Source: Sulfitobacter sp. SK011 (lineage in GTDB: Bacteria; Pseudomonadota; Alphaproteobacteria; Rhodobacterales; Rhodobacteraceae). Taken from it: 64,000 nt of DNA. The stretch is from contig NZ_CP025803.1 in assembly GCF_003352065.1 (NCBI RefSeq), positions 3,575,574-3,639,573 of the forward strand. The letters are read 5' to 3'. The number at the start of each line of letters is the position of its first letter. Positions within the stretch are counted from its first letter, which is position 1. The notes under the pieces are model-generated. The model worked only from the letters and a program-made list of their open reading frames with translations. It was not told the origin of the DNA and searched no databases. This document shows positions 1 to 8,851 of this stretch, piece after piece. Both the position numbers and the translations under genes were made by a program.

Positions 1-660
1 TGTCTGCGCTTTGAAATCAATGTCGTCAAAGACGGCAGTTCCGCCCATCGCGCCAGACGTCAGTTTCAGGTTTGGCGTTTCGCGATAGCGATAGCCGATA
101 TCAATCGTCCCGGATTGACCGACAGGAAAAGTCACGCCAAAGCCAATTTGATATGAAAAACCACCATCTGAGTCATTAAAATTGGCTGGACCTTGGCTGG
201 AAACTACATATGCGTCGACACTGGTGTACCCGATCCCGCCCCCCACATAAGGTCGCCACGAGCTGTTCGTTTCAAAATCGTACCAAGCGTTGACCAACAG
301 GGAGGTGGCTGACAAATCGCCGCTTGCATCTGTAGAAAACGGAGCGAGAAGTGTTAGTTCTGTTCCATCCACGTCTGAGTTCGAATAGGAAAGTTCAACC
401 TCTGCACGGACGTTCGGAGCGACACGCGCACCAAGCACCAGACCTAGCGCAAATTCTCCGTTCGGATCGAAATCCTGTTTTGCAATGGCGGGTATACTTG
501 AAAGTAGCGAAGCGTTTGCGCCTTTAGCGTCAACACCAATAACCGCACCGCCGAAACCGCCAACGTACATGTCTGTGAAGGCCATTTCGGCAGATCCGGC
601 ACCTGGCGCAAGAACAGCAAGAAGCGTTATGAGATTTATGGCGCGCACTTTTTTCTCCAT
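1..660 (-). CDS. Outer-membrane beta-barrel protein, 3' end outside the window
   Basis: The first 220 residues are visible; the C-terminus lies beyond base 1. The protein starts with a basic/hydrophobic signal peptide (about residues 1-23, MEKKVRAINLITLLAVLAPG then ...GSAE). Alternating-residue strands follow, with barrel-family motifs such as MYVGGFGG, YVGGGIGYTS and DIGYRYRET. This fits the small 8-strand OMP_b-brl / OmpA-like barrel group. The expected terminal aromatic residue cannot be checked. The protein should sit in the outer membrane; its specific function is unknown. It is the only gene visible on this side. Confidence 0.75.
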   Translation of the reverse strand, partial: MEKKVRAINLITLLAVLAPGAGSAEMAFTDMYVGGFGGAVIGVDAKGANASLLSSIPAIAKQDFDPNGEFALGLVLGARVAPNVRAEVELSYSNSDVDGTELTLLAPFSTDASGDLSATSLLVNAWYDFETNSSWRPYVGGGIGYTSVDAYVVSSQGPANFNDSDGGFSYQIGFGVTFPVGQSGTIDIGYRYRETPNLKLTSGAMGGTAVFDDIDFKAQT

Positions 661-988
661 TATTTTAGTTTCAGCATGCGCCCGTTTCCAAGGTAAAACG
701 AAATCGAAAGTCCGGGGCTGTAGTCGGAACTATGATAGCAACGGGACAATGCCCTGCAATCCGCTTAACGAAGCACTGTCCGAAAACCGCAGTTCGAACT
801 GCATAAAAGGGGTGTCAGTCTCAGACAACTGCCCGGGGGATGTCCAATTTCAGTCCATCTGCGCGGAACGGTATTCGATTTTAGAGGGCGCTTCGCTATG
901 CCATAACTTCGCATGTGTCATAGCTAGCCCTATTCCTACTTCAACAAACATGATGGCTCTTGGCTTCATCATGTGACATGATTCAAAG
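661..988. other. Non-coding gap upstream of the barrel gene
   Basis: This stretch separates the stop of the AraC-type regulator from the start of the outer-membrane barrel gene and should hold the barrel promoter. Reading frames here lack homology that I recognise and overlap neighbouring genes. The only structure seen is a 15-base palindrome at 968-982 (arms ATCATGT/ACATGAT), which could be chance. Confidence 0.5.
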
Positions 989-1915
989 CTATCGACGCGC
1001 ACGCAGCAGTGTTTGGAATGGGGTTTCTCCGTAGCGCTGTCGATAAGCTGCGGCAAAACGCCCAAGATGGGCAAAACCGCTGTCGAAAGCCACGTCCGTG
1101 ACAGTTGTTCCAGCGTCCGGTACCAGCAGCAAGGCATGTGCATTTTCGAGCCGTATCTCCGAGAGCATTTCGCGCGGGCTCTTACAGAGTTCCGACCGGA
1201 ACGTAGCTTGCAACTGTCTTGGTCCAACCCCTACGGCACGTGCGATACTCTCAACGGTTAGCGCCTCGTCAGCATTTGCATGCATGAAATCAAGCGCTGC
1301 TTTTACCCGGCTGACCGCGCCTGTTTCAGCAGCAGAGATTGCCGTGTGCGCATGGCACAACGCATCAACCAGGTCGATGATCAACGCTTCCATTGCGCCA
1401 AGCGCGCTGGGGCGGCGCAGCGGGCTGTCTGCGCGCTGCAGCTCCGGAAGGATATAAAGAAGCAGACCGCGCAAACTATGCGCCTCGCGCGCACCACCCA
1501 CCGCCATCACGGGTGGCACCATAAGTCCCAGTTTTTTAAGTCGTTGCGTTCTCGGAACGCGAACATGCACGGTGCGTGCCTTCGCGCCCTTTCCGGCGCG
1601 GATGGAACTCTTTCTCGGCGCGCCCGGTTGCAAGAGCAATGCTCCTGATCCCGCAGCTTCTTCTTCCGTGTTTCCATATCGGAAATGGATCTTTCCGGTA
1701 TGTGGGAACGATACAGTGACCCGCTCGCTGGTTGTCTCGGCATCGTACCCATCGGTCACGACATCGCCGATCGTAACACAGCCAACCGGCATGCTAGTGA
1801 CCCGAAGCCTGCCAGACCGCTTGTTTGAGAAGTTGACCCAATGCAGGCTTTCCGCCAGCTTTCCCGCTTGCGGGTCGTCGCTAGGTCTCAGATCAACTAA
1901 ATTTGGTTCAAGCAA
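989..1915 (-). CDS. AraC family transcriptional regulator
   Basis: A 308-residue cytoplasmic regulator. The N-terminal ~200 residues resemble the AraC-binding-like domain (residues ~55-190, beta-rich, with GALLLQPG). The C-terminal ~100 residues form the double helix-turn-helix AraC DNA-binding domain, with EALTVESIARAVGVGPRQLQ as first HTH and TVTDVAFDSGFAHLGRFAAA then YRQRYGETP as the second. The start is TTG at 1915, preceded by GAGGAG about 11 bases upstream; the first internal ATG would remove the ligand domain start. It reads in the same direction as the barrel gene, which it might control, but nothing in the sequence proves this. Confidence 0.85.
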   Translation of the reverse strand: MLEPNLVDLRPSDDPQAGKLAESLHWVNFSNKRSGRLRVTSMPVGCVTIGDVVTDGYDAETTSERVTVSFPHTGKIHFRYGNTEEEAAGSGALLLQPGAPRKSSIRAGKGAKARTVHVRVPRTQRLKKLGLMVPPVMAVGGAREAHSLRGLLLYILPELQRADSPLRRPSALGAMEALIIDLVDALCHAHTAISAAETGAVSRVKAALDFMHANADEALTVESIARAVGVGPRQLQATFRSELCKSPREMLSEIRLENAHALLLVPDAGTTVTDVAFDSGFAHLGRFAAAYRQRYGETPFQTLLRARR

Positions 1916-2218
1916 TGTTTGTAAATCTCCTCATCCCTCGGAGTGTAGTGTAACGACAGCGACTTATCCAGCCTTTGAGATGAGTTTTCCCGTTCCGCCG
2001 ATCATGGTTCGCTTGCGCGCCTTGCACCGCAGTATCGAGTGTTTGGTTTGTCCAAAAAACGGAGACGCATAGCGCCCACTTCGAAGGGCTGATTTCATCC
2101 GGTCATGTAGCTACTGCGAACTAGCCATCATCGATTATTCATCCCCGGCGAACACCATGAGGCCCCGAAGAAACCAAACTCTGCTATCGCACGGAAATTC
2201 CAGCGACGCAGTGCGAAA
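1916..2218. other. Intergenic stretch, promoter side of the AraC gene
   Basis: About 300 bases with no frame that I can support. It should contain the AraC gene promoter and a GAGGAG ribosome site at its left edge. I see no convincing terminator or operator. Confidence 0.4.
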
Positions 2219-2401
2219 TCACGCGATCGTAACATGAACATGCGCCGCATAGGACATCACACAGGCTTCTGAAATCGTAACCAAATCGTCTCCATCCATC
2301 ACTCGACATCGTCCGTCGGCTTTTCGAATGGCGGCTTTGTCTAGTATTTTGGTCATCGGTGTAAACCGCAGCATCCGGTAATAAGGGCTCAAAGCAGACA
2401 T
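2219..2401 (-). CDS. Small hypothetical protein (60 aa), doubtful
   Basis: An open frame of 60 residues begins 9 bases after the stop of the DUF4864 gene on the same strand, so it could be its operon partner. The sequence (for example MTKILDKAAIRKADGRCRV) has no motif, signal or membrane segment that I recognise. It may be a remnant or a chance frame; the spacing is the only support. Confidence 0.25.
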   Translation of the reverse strand: MSALSPYYRMLRFTPMTKILDKAAIRKADGRCRVMDGDDLVTISEACVMSYAAHVHVTIA

Positions 2402-2410
2402 TCATCCCCC

Positions 2411-2824
2411 TCACGCCGCCACCCCCGGTGCCTCCAAAATCACCACCCCTGCAATCCGCCAGCCTTTGTCGGTCTCTTCCATCTTGTAATCCAACAGGTG
2501 CACCGCCCCCTTGCCGTCGGTAATCTGCACCTTCTGCCACAGCGCCCCGCCGCGGTCCCGAAGTTCCAGATACCGCACCTCGGCGGGCCGCCAGACCATC
2601 GGATAGCCCGTCGTCACCATGCGTTTGAAATTTTCCGGTGATTGAAACAACATCTGCAACGTCGGCGTCGCATAGGTAAACGCGCCCGCGAAATCATCCG
2701 CCTTGAATGCCTCAATCTGGCTGTTGATTGTGCCTTCAATCTGCGCTTGCTGTGCCGTCGCACTAAAGGCCAGAAAGACGGTCAAGACCGCCCCCAAAAC
2801 CCCCGAAATCAATCCCGTCCGCAT
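2411..2824 (-). CDS. DUF4864 domain protein, exported
   Basis: A 137-residue protein with an N-terminal signal peptide (MRTGLISGVLGAVLTVFLAF, then ...ATAQQAQ). A DUF4864 body follows (QIEAFKADDFAGAFTYATP ... WRPAEVRYLELRDRGG ... WRIAGVVIL), which resembles an NTF2-like fold. ATG at 2824 is chosen over the upstream ATG at 2848 because GGGGGAG lies just before it and the signal peptide then starts cleanly. It should be periplasmic; its biochemical role is unknown. It follows lysK on the same strand after 62 bases and may be co-transcribed. Confidence 0.8.
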   Translation of the reverse strand: MRTGLISGVLGAVLTVFLAFSATAQQAQIEGTINSQIEAFKADDFAGAFTYATPTLQMLFQSPENFKRMVTTGYPMVWRPAEVRYLELRDRGGALWQKVQITDGKGAVHLLDYKMEETDKGWRIAGVVILEAPGVAA

Positions 2825-2886
2825 CGCACATCTCCCCCATGGTTGCATGACTTATGGTAAGTCACGCGCACCGAAGGGCAAGAGGT

Positions 2887-4467
2887 TCACGATGTGATCA
2901 ATTTCCCGGCCAGCGCATCCTCGATCAATGCTACCGTTTCATCGACACCATAAAGCGCGATAAATCCGCCAAACCGTGGCCCCTGTGACGCGCCCAGCAA
3001 CACTTCATAAAGTGCCGTGAACCAATCACGCAGCGGATCAAACCGTTCTTTGCCTACTGCAAACACCATAGTTTGCAAGGCTTCCGCATCCAGACCGCCA
3101 TCCCACACCTTCAACTGCGCCAACAGGTCTTCCAACGCCTCCCGCTCCAGATCGCTGGGCGCACGGAACACTTTTTCAGGCTTCACAAAATCATTGTAAT
3201 ACCGCACCGCATGCTCTGCCGCCGCGTCCATCCCCGGATTGGCCTCCGGCGTTGCATCCGGCGCATAGCGCTGGATAAATCCCCACAATTGCGACTTTTC
3301 CTCAGCCGAGGACACGGACGCCAGATTCAGCAACATCGAATAGGGCACCACCATATCCGATTTGGGCACATCGCCCCCGTGAATATGCCACACCGGATTG
3401 TTCAACTGCGCCTTCAGATCCTGCCCCTCATAGGCGCGCAGCTGTTGGTGATACTCATCGACCGCCTTGGGGATCACATCGAAATACATCCGTTTGGCGG
3501 TCTTGGGCTTGAGATACATGAAATACGACAGGCTTTCGGCACTGGCATAGGTCAGCCATTCGTCAATCGTCAGACCGTTGCCCGATGATTTGGATATCTT
3601 GTGGCCGTCCTGGTCCAGAAACAGCTCATAGGTGAAATGCTCAGGTGCCTTGGCCCCCAAAATTCGGCAAATGCTGTCGTAAATCGGCGTGTTCGTGGAA
3701 TGATCCTTGCCGTACATCTCAAAATCAACACCCAGCGCCGCCCAACGCGCACCAAAATCCGGCTTCCACTGCAACTTCACATTGCCCCCGGTCAACGGCA
3801 GCGTCATCTCGGTGCCATCCTCATCATCAAAAGTGATCGTTCCGTCCCGCGCATTCACCTGCTTGATCGGCACATACATTACCCGGCCCGTCGTCGGGTG
3901 GATCGGCAGGAATATCGAATAGGTCTGACGCCGCTCTTCACGCAGTGACTTCAACATCACCGCCATAATTTCATCGTACTTCTCAGCCGCCCGCAACAAA
4001 ATCTCATCAAACTGCCCCGACGCATAGAACTCGGTGGCTGAGATAAATTCATACTCAAAACCAAAGGTGTCCAAAAACCGCCGCAACATCGCATTGTTAT
4101 GGTGGCCAAAGCTCTCGTGCGTACCAAACGGGTCAGGGACGCTGGTCAGCGGACGCTGCAAATGCTCGGCCAGCTTTTCGGGGTCCGGCACATTGCCCGG
4201 CACCTTGCGCATGCCGTCCAGATCGTCGGAAAAACAGATCAAACGCGTGGGAATATCGCTGATCGCCTCAAACGCACGGCGCACCATCGTCGTGCGCGCC
4301 ACCTCTCCGAACGTCCCGATGTGCGGCAAACCGCTGGGTCCATACCCGGTTTCAAACAGCACATGACCCTTTTCAGGTGCCTTGGATGCATAGCGTTTCA
4401 GCACCTTGCGCGCTTCCTCAAAGGGCCACGCTTTGCTCTGCAGTCCTGCATCCCGCATCTCAGACAT
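2887..4467 (-). CDS. lysK: Lysyl-tRNA synthetase, class I
   Basis: Charges tRNA-Lys with lysine in the cytoplasm. It is the class I enzyme, found in many alphaproteobacteria and archaea and unrelated to the class II LysS of enterics. The ATP-site HIGH-type motif is PHIG (residues 48-51) and the KMSKS-type loop is KISKS (290-294). Full length is 526 residues, normal for the family. ATG at 4467 has GGGAAG seven bases upstream; an ATG at 4500 lacks a comparable site. It is divergent from the TerB-like gene. Confidence 0.95.
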   Translation of the reverse strand: MSEMRDAGLQSKAWPFEEARKVLKRYASKAPEKGHVLFETGYGPSGLPHIGTFGEVARTTMVRRAFEAISDIPTRLICFSDDLDGMRKVPGNVPDPEKLAEHLQRPLTSVPDPFGTHESFGHHNNAMLRRFLDTFGFEYEFISATEFYASGQFDEILLRAAEKYDEIMAVMLKSLREERRQTYSIFLPIHPTTGRVMYVPIKQVNARDGTITFDDEDGTEMTLPLTGGNVKLQWKPDFGARWAALGVDFEMYGKDHSTNTPIYDSICRILGAKAPEHFTYELFLDQDGHKISKSSGNGLTIDEWLTYASAESLSYFMYLKPKTAKRMYFDVIPKAVDEYHQQLRAYEGQDLKAQLNNPVWHIHGGDVPKSDMVVPYSMLLNLASVSSAEEKSQLWGFIQRYAPDATPEANPGMDAAAEHAVRYYNDFVKPEKVFRAPSDLEREALEDLLAQLKVWDGGLDAEALQTMVFAVGKERFDPLRDWFTALYEVLLGASQGPRFGGFIALYGVDETVALIEDALAGKLITS

Positions 4468-4585
4468 ATCAAACTTCCCGAAAGGGCCAATTGCGCCCAA
4501 TGCGCACGGCTGGCCCTGTTCCTATTGCGTCACCAGCGCAGGGTCAATATTCTGCACCGCAACATGACCTCAAAGGACACCTGCA

Positions 4586-5008
4586 ATGAACGACAGCACT
4601 TCTCTCTCACTCAGCGCGCAAGATTGCCTTGTCGCCCTGATGATCGCCGTGTCCGCCTCAGACGAGGACATTCGAACCGCTGAATTGATCAAGATACAGT
4701 CCTCTGTGAACATACTACCGGTCTTCGCGGGCTACGATAACGACCGCCTCGCCACGATTAGCAAAACAGTTTTTGATCTCTTTGAACAGGAAGACGGCCT
4801 TGATGCCCTCTTTGGCCTGATCCGCGAGGCGCTGCCGGAACGGTTGAATGAAACAGCCTATGCACTGGCCTGCGACGTGGCCGCCGCAGACGGCACATTG
4901 GAAGAAGCCGAACTGCGCCTGCTTGAAGAAATCCGCTATGAACTGAACATCGATCGGCTTCATGCAGCAGCGATTGAACGCGGCGCACGCGCCCGGCATG
5001 TGGTGTGA
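4586..5008 (+). CDS. TerB-like tellurite resistance family protein
   Basis: A 140-residue all-helical cytoplasmic protein with the TerB/DjlA-N type repeat. The N-terminal helix pair carries ALMIAVSASDEDIRTAELIKI and the second half ALACDVAAADGTLEEAELRLLEEI. The two acidic D-E-D/D-G-T-L-E-E loops are the metal-binding-like signatures of the family. AAAGGA precedes the ATG. It is a single gene, divergent from lysK. Alphaproteobacterial members are common and their role in tellurite resistance is not established. Confidence 0.85.
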   Translation: MNDSTSLSLSAQDCLVALMIAVSASDEDIRTAELIKIQSSVNILPVFAGYDNDRLATISKTVFDLFEQEDGLDALFGLIREALPERLNETAYALACDVAAADGTLEEAELRLLEEIRYELNIDRLHAAAIERGARARHVV

Positions 5009-5017
5009 CAAAGGGGG

Positions 5018-5110
5018 CGCTGACTTTCGCTGTGCGGGACTTAGCAAGCATTCGCCGCGCTTGTTCGAACGGCTGCTTTATTGCGCGGAATAGGTTCTGG
5101 CTCACCTAAG
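5018..5110. repeat. Degenerate intergenic repeat, copy 1
   Basis: Contains GCTGACTTTCGCTGTGCGG, then CATTCGCCGCGC and TTCGAACGGCTGCTTT. These blocks recur in other gaps of this window (6443, 6985, 11493 and 59843). No frame is intact. Confidence 0.45.
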
Positions 5111-5148
5111 GTATTGTGCACGGCGGCAGCAACGTCGATGTTGCTCAC

Positions 5149-6441
5149 ATGGCAACCGAAATAGAGTTCTCTTTTGCAGCGCTGAATGGGTCAGTTCGAC
5201 GGCACATTCGTGTCTTCCAGATGCACCAGTTTCTTGATCGGTTCGCGATGGGCCTCACAGTTGCTGTTGTTGCTCTGGCGTTAACCGACCGAGGTATGGA
5301 CCTTTTTCAAATCTCGCTGCTTTTCGGGATCTACTCGCTCACAACCATGGCGATGGAACTGCCTTTCGGTGGCTTGGCCGACAGTATCGGACGCAAGCCG
5401 GTCTTTCTGACGGCAGTCGTCGCCAGCTTGATTTCGCTCGCGCTCTTTCTTTCAACCAGCGATTTCTACGTTCTTGCACTCTCATTTGCATTCATCGGTT
5501 TTGGACGGGCGCTGCGATCGGGCACGCTTGATGCGTGGTTTGTCGAAACTTTCAAGGCCGCCGCGCCAAATGTGGATGTCCAGCCCGCACTGGCCAAAGC
5601 GCAATCGGCCAATGCCGTGGGGTTGGCCGTCGGCGCGGTTCTGGGAGGTCTGTTACCCGACATATTAGGCTCAGTCGCGAAACGCCTCGGGTTCAGCATC
5701 TATGATGTGTCCTATCTGGCAAGTTTTGGTGTAATGCTGGGCGTATTTGTCTTCACAATTTTGGCCATTGTAGAAAATCCGCGTCCGATGAATTTCGTCG
5801 CACTCAGACAGGGGTTCGCAAACGTTCCAAAGGTGATCAAAGACGCGGGCCTTCTCGCTCTGAAACATCCTACACTTTCAATCCTACTGGCATCGCTGGC
5901 ATTCTTTCTGATGGCGACCAACCCGGTCGAAGTGCTCTGGCCGACCCATGCAAAGCCCATGTTGGATGCCGATTACGCAAACACCGTCATTGGTATCGTG
6001 ACAGCGACTTATTTCTTCTCGATCGCTTTCGGCGCATCTCTGTCCCCGCACATCAGCCGAATCTTCAGGCGGCGGCACGCCCTGACGTTGGCGGCGACGT
6101 TTGCTTGCTTGGCGGGCGTTCAGATCGCATTGGCATTGCAAGGTAGTATCATCGGCTTTGTGGCAGTTTTCATTCTGTATTCTGTAATTCTTGGTGTCAG
6201 CGAAACGCCAGCCAGCAGCATTCTGCATCGCTGCGTGGGCGACCATCAGCGGTCGACCATGCTGTCTCTGAGATCGTTGATACAACAGTTGGGGGCCGCA
6301 TTGGGTCTGGTGTTTGCCGGAGCCGTCGCTGAAATTTATTCCACACCAACCGCATGGATTGTCGGGGCGTTGTTTCTTTTCATTGCAGTGGTAATGACCT
6401 TAGTGTTGGTCAAACGATTGGCTTTAGAAGCCGGTAGCTGA
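5149..6441 (+). CDS. MFS transporter
   Basis: An inner-membrane major facilitator carrier of about 430 residues with 12 predicted hydrophobic spans. The loop between TM2 and TM3 carries the MFS signature GGLADSIGRKPVFL, and the second half has the symmetric arrangement (ISRIFRRRHALTLAA). The substrate cannot be read from sequence. The start is placed at ATG 5149 (MATEIEFSF); a GTG at 5116 is in frame, and neither has a strong ribosome site. It stands alone between two degenerate intergenic repeats. Confidence 0.85.
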   Translation: MATEIEFSFAALNGSVRRHIRVFQMHQFLDRFAMGLTVAVVALALTDRGMDLFQISLLFGIYSLTTMAMELPFGGLADSIGRKPVFLTAVVASLISLALFLSTSDFYVLALSFAFIGFGRALRSGTLDAWFVETFKAAAPNVDVQPALAKAQSANAVGLAVGAVLGGLLPDILGSVAKRLGFSIYDVSYLASFGVMLGVFVFTILAIVENPRPMNFVALRQGFANVPKVIKDAGLLALKHPTLSILLASLAFFLMATNPVEVLWPTHAKPMLDADYANTVIGIVTATYFFSIAFGASLSPHISRIFRRRHALTLAATFACLAGVQIALALQGSIIGFVAVFILYSVILGVSETPASSILHRCVGDHQRSTMLSLRSLIQQLGAALGLVFAGAVAEIYSTPTAWIVGALFLFIAVVMTLVLVKRLALEAGS

Positions 6442-6442
6442 C

Positions 6443-6520
6443 ATTCGTGCGTCACGCAGCATCAGCCAATGTGGGCTCTCTACCGACCTTAGCCGCGCAC
6501 GGCACGAACGACCGCTTAAG
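6443..6520. repeat. Degenerate intergenic repeat, copy 2
   Basis: Begins right after the MFS stop: CATTCGTGCGTCACGCAGCAT, then TGTGGGCTCT, CGACCTTAGCCGCGC and GAACGACCGCTT. The GCAGCAT - TGTGGGCTCT pair is shared with the copy at 11493. It is non-coding. Confidence 0.55.
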
Positions 6521-6648
6521 ATATCAAAGCATTTGAGTAGCGGACCGCCCTGCCCTAGTACAAACGGCCCAAAGCAACCCTTAGTGACTTAGCTATGCAC
6601 TTGGATTGCAGCTTGACGAAACCCTTATTGCTGGCGTTTCCTGCTACT

Positions 6649-6885
6649 ATGGAGATCAATGAGGACAACGTTGACGACGCGGTTTTGGCGCTGCTCTGGC
6701 TGACGCTGCATGACGGGGACCGGGCCTGGAAAAGTCACGACTGGGATGTGCTCGATCGGCTGCACAAGAAAGGGCTCATCCTGGATCCGGTCGGCAAGGC
6801 GAAGTCAGTGGTGCTTACAAACGACGGCCTGCGCCTTTCAGAAGAACTGTTCGAAGCCCTTTTTACCAATGCGGCCAAGCCATGA
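6649..6885 (+). CDS. DUF6429 family protein
   Basis: A 78-residue cytoplasmic protein matching the DUF6429 pattern: MEINEDNVDDAVLALLWLTL, WKSHDWDVLDRLHKKGLI, and KSVVLTNDGLRLSEELFEAL. The last part resembles a winged-helix tail. ATG at 6649 gives the family N-terminus; an upstream GTG/ATG extension at 6595 adds unrelated residues. It is often found as a lone small gene; the function is unknown. Confidence 0.8.
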   Translation: MEINEDNVDDAVLALLWLTLHDGDRAWKSHDWDVLDRLHKKGLILDPVGKAKSVVLTNDGLRLSEELFEALFTNAAKP

Positions 6886-6984
6886 TTCAACGGTTCATAC
6901 TTAGCTTTGGAATGAGTCGAGCATTGCATTCCACGCGGCGTCACTCACGGCCCATACCAGACATTCGACCGTTGAAAATTCCGA

Positions 6985-7060
6985 CGATCCAATTTCCCTG
7001 AAGCGGACCTTCATGCATGACGCAGCATATTGAGATCGCGAAGGACGGCATCGCGGGACG
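6985..7060. repeat. Degenerate intergenic repeat, copy 3
   Basis: Carries GAAGCGGACCTTCATGC followed by GACGCAGCAT, the same opening block seen at 11493. It lies between DUF6429 and the stop of the LysR gene. Confidence 0.5.
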
Positions 7061-7151
7061 ACGCGAACTTTGGTGCCATGTATGTCGATGTCCGGCTTGG
7101 CGAACCGTTCTCTTTGGGTTCCGGCGATGTGACGTCAGTTCTTCTTGGGGG

Positions 7152-8030
7152 TCAAAATTGCGCGGCAAGGTGGTCAATCACAGTGCGTATGAGGCCTGTT
7201 AAGTGACGACTTGGTGGGTATACTGCATAAAGCCCTACCACTTTAGCTTCTTCGGCTTCGAAGATAATCTGAAGACGCCCCTCTTTAAGAAATGGCAGTG
7301 CGGTATAAAGTGGCACCCGCCCAACGCCCAAGCCTTCCGCCGCCATATTTGCAACCGCGAGTGGGGAGTTGGCGCGAAAGTTGCCCGATACAGGGACAGT
7401 GTAGACACCTTTCGCCCCGTTGAACTCCCAATTGTCGGCCGGAGATGTCGATGATTGCAAAAGGCAATTATGAGTTGAAAGCGCTGAGGGCTCTTTCGGC
7501 AGGCCATTCTTCTTAAGATAGTCAGGCGATGCACAGCAAATGATCCTCATGTCCATTAGTTTGCGCGCCACAAGGCTGGAATCTTTCAAAGCCCCGAACC
7601 GGAGCGCGAGGTCATGACCTTCTTCCACCAGCGACACATGGTGATCGGAGAGATGCAATTCGATAGACACCTTCGGATGCGCGTCTTGAAACGGTTGCAG
7701 CAGGTGAACCAGTTGCGAAGATCCATATCCTGTAGGTGCAGTGATACGGATGCGCCCCGCAAGCTCAGTCTGACGCTGTTGCACAAGCCCTTCCAACTCA
7801 TCAAACTGTTCAATCAGCGGCAGGCATCGATCATAGTAAGAGCGCCCTGTATCGGTCAGTGTAACGCTGCGCGTTGTGCGGTTGAACAGTTGCGCATGCA
7901 GCCGTTCTTCGAGCTGACCGATGTATTTGCTGGCGAGCTTAGTGCTGATTCCAACCTGCCGTGCACCCTCCGTAAAGGATTTATGGACAGCAACAGCCGC
8001 AAACGTCTTCATCCCAACGATAGTATCCAT
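7152..8030 (-). CDS. LysR family transcriptional regulator
   Basis: A 292-residue DNA-binding regulator. The N-terminal winged HTH (residues ~1-60) has FAAVAVHKSFTEGARQVG and STKLASKYIGQLEERLHAQL, then the family NRTTRSVTLTDTG. The substrate-binding domain begins at about 90 (GRIRITAPTGYG). It belongs to the CrgA/AaeR-like branch. It is divergent from the gst gene with a 116-base shared promoter region (8031-8146). By LysR convention it should control the GST / flavoprotein fusion / DUF1348 operon. Confidence 0.9.
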   Translation of the reverse strand: MDTIVGMKTFAAVAVHKSFTEGARQVGISTKLASKYIGQLEERLHAQLFNRTTRSVTLTDTGRSYYDRCLPLIEQFDELEGLVQQRQTELAGRIRITAPTGYGSSQLVHLLQPFQDAHPKVSIELHLSDHHVSLVEEGHDLALRFGALKDSSLVARKLMDMRIICCASPDYLKKNGLPKEPSALSTHNCLLQSSTSPADNWEFNGAKGVYTVPVSGNFRANSPLAVANMAAEGLGVGRVPLYTALPFLKEGRLQIIFEAEEAKVVGLYAVYPPSRHLTGLIRTVIDHLAAQF

Positions 8031-8146
8031 TATCTACATCTCGTTCATAAACATTCCCTGGCTGGGTATATTATCGCTGGATGCGCTTCAAGATATCTCT
8101 TTTTCATCGCCGGAGACGTCCTCTGGCTCATGACAAAGGAAATCAA

Positions 8147-8779
8147 ATGTCCAACGCAGTTCGTATTCACAGCTTCCCTCTCTCTGGCCACGCCCATCGC
8201 GTGGTGCTCTTTGCCGGTCTTGCTGGCATCAATCATACGGTCATCAATGTCGATCTTGGTGGTGGTGCTCACAAGTCCAAAAACTACCTTGCCAAAAACC
8301 CTGCGGGTCAAGTTCCAATGATCGAAGACGGCGACACAGTTGTCAGCGATAGTAACGCCATTCTGGTTTACCTCTCTCGCAAATACGCCCCCTCCTACAT
8401 CCCCAATGACCCAGTTGGCGAAGCAGAAGTGCAAAAGTTCCTGACCTTGGCAGCAGGCGAGCTTGCTTTTGGTCCAGCAGCGGCGCGCTTGATTAATGTC
8501 TTCAAAGCCCCTCTCGACAAAGACTTTACACATGCAACAGCCGCCAAAGTTCTTGGCAAGCTGGAGGCGCACCTTGAAGGGCGCGAGTGGTTGGTTGGTG
8601 ATGCACCAACAATCGCGGATGTGGCCATCTACAGCTACACGGCACACGCCCCAGAAGGCGACGTTTCGCTCGATCCATATCCAAACGTGCGTCGTTTGCT
8701 GTCCAACATCGAAGCCCTCGATGGCTTTGTCCCCATGGTGTCAACACCTGTGGGCCTGAAAGCTACGAAAGCGGCCTAA
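8147..8779 (+). CDS. Glutathione S-transferase family protein
   Basis: A 210-residue GST. The N-terminal thioredoxin-like domain (SFPLSGHAHRVVLFAGLAG, NPAGQVPMIEDGD, VVSDSNAILVYLSRKY) binds glutathione. The C-terminal helical domain has the capping motif LVGDAPTIADVAIYSY. AAAGGA lies 7 bases before ATG 8147; an upstream start adds a non-homologous Arg-rich extension. It is the first gene of an operon divergent from the LysR gene. Its partners suggest a role in handling an electrophile or peroxide, but the substrate is unknown. Confidence 0.9.
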   Translation: MSNAVRIHSFPLSGHAHRVVLFAGLAGINHTVINVDLGGGAHKSKNYLAKNPAGQVPMIEDGDTVVSDSNAILVYLSRKYAPSYIPNDPVGEAEVQKFLTLAAGELAFGPAAARLINVFKAPLDKDFTHATAAKVLGKLEAHLEGREWLVGDAPTIADVAIYSYTAHAPEGDVSLDPYPNVRRLLSNIEALDGFVPMVSTPVGLKATKAA

Positions 8780-8788
8780 CCCAACGCT

Positions 8789-8819
8789 GGCCCAACCGGC
8801 TACTCCCCCTGGTTGGGCC
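8789..8819 (+). terminator. Intercistronic hairpin after gst
   Basis: Perfect 9-bp stem GGCCCAACC / GGTTGGGCC with a 13-base loop, 9 bases after the gst stop. No T-run follows, so it is more likely a partial attenuator or mRNA-stabilising stem than a full intrinsic terminator. Confidence 0.55.
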
Positions 8820-8851
8820 TCCTATCCATCGTTCAAATTTTGAGGCTCGTC

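Noticed and set aside
968..982. Palindrome ATCATGT-G-ACATGAT after the AraC gene
   Set aside because: Seven-base arms are expected several times by chance in 64 kb, and the position behind a stop codon gives no support.
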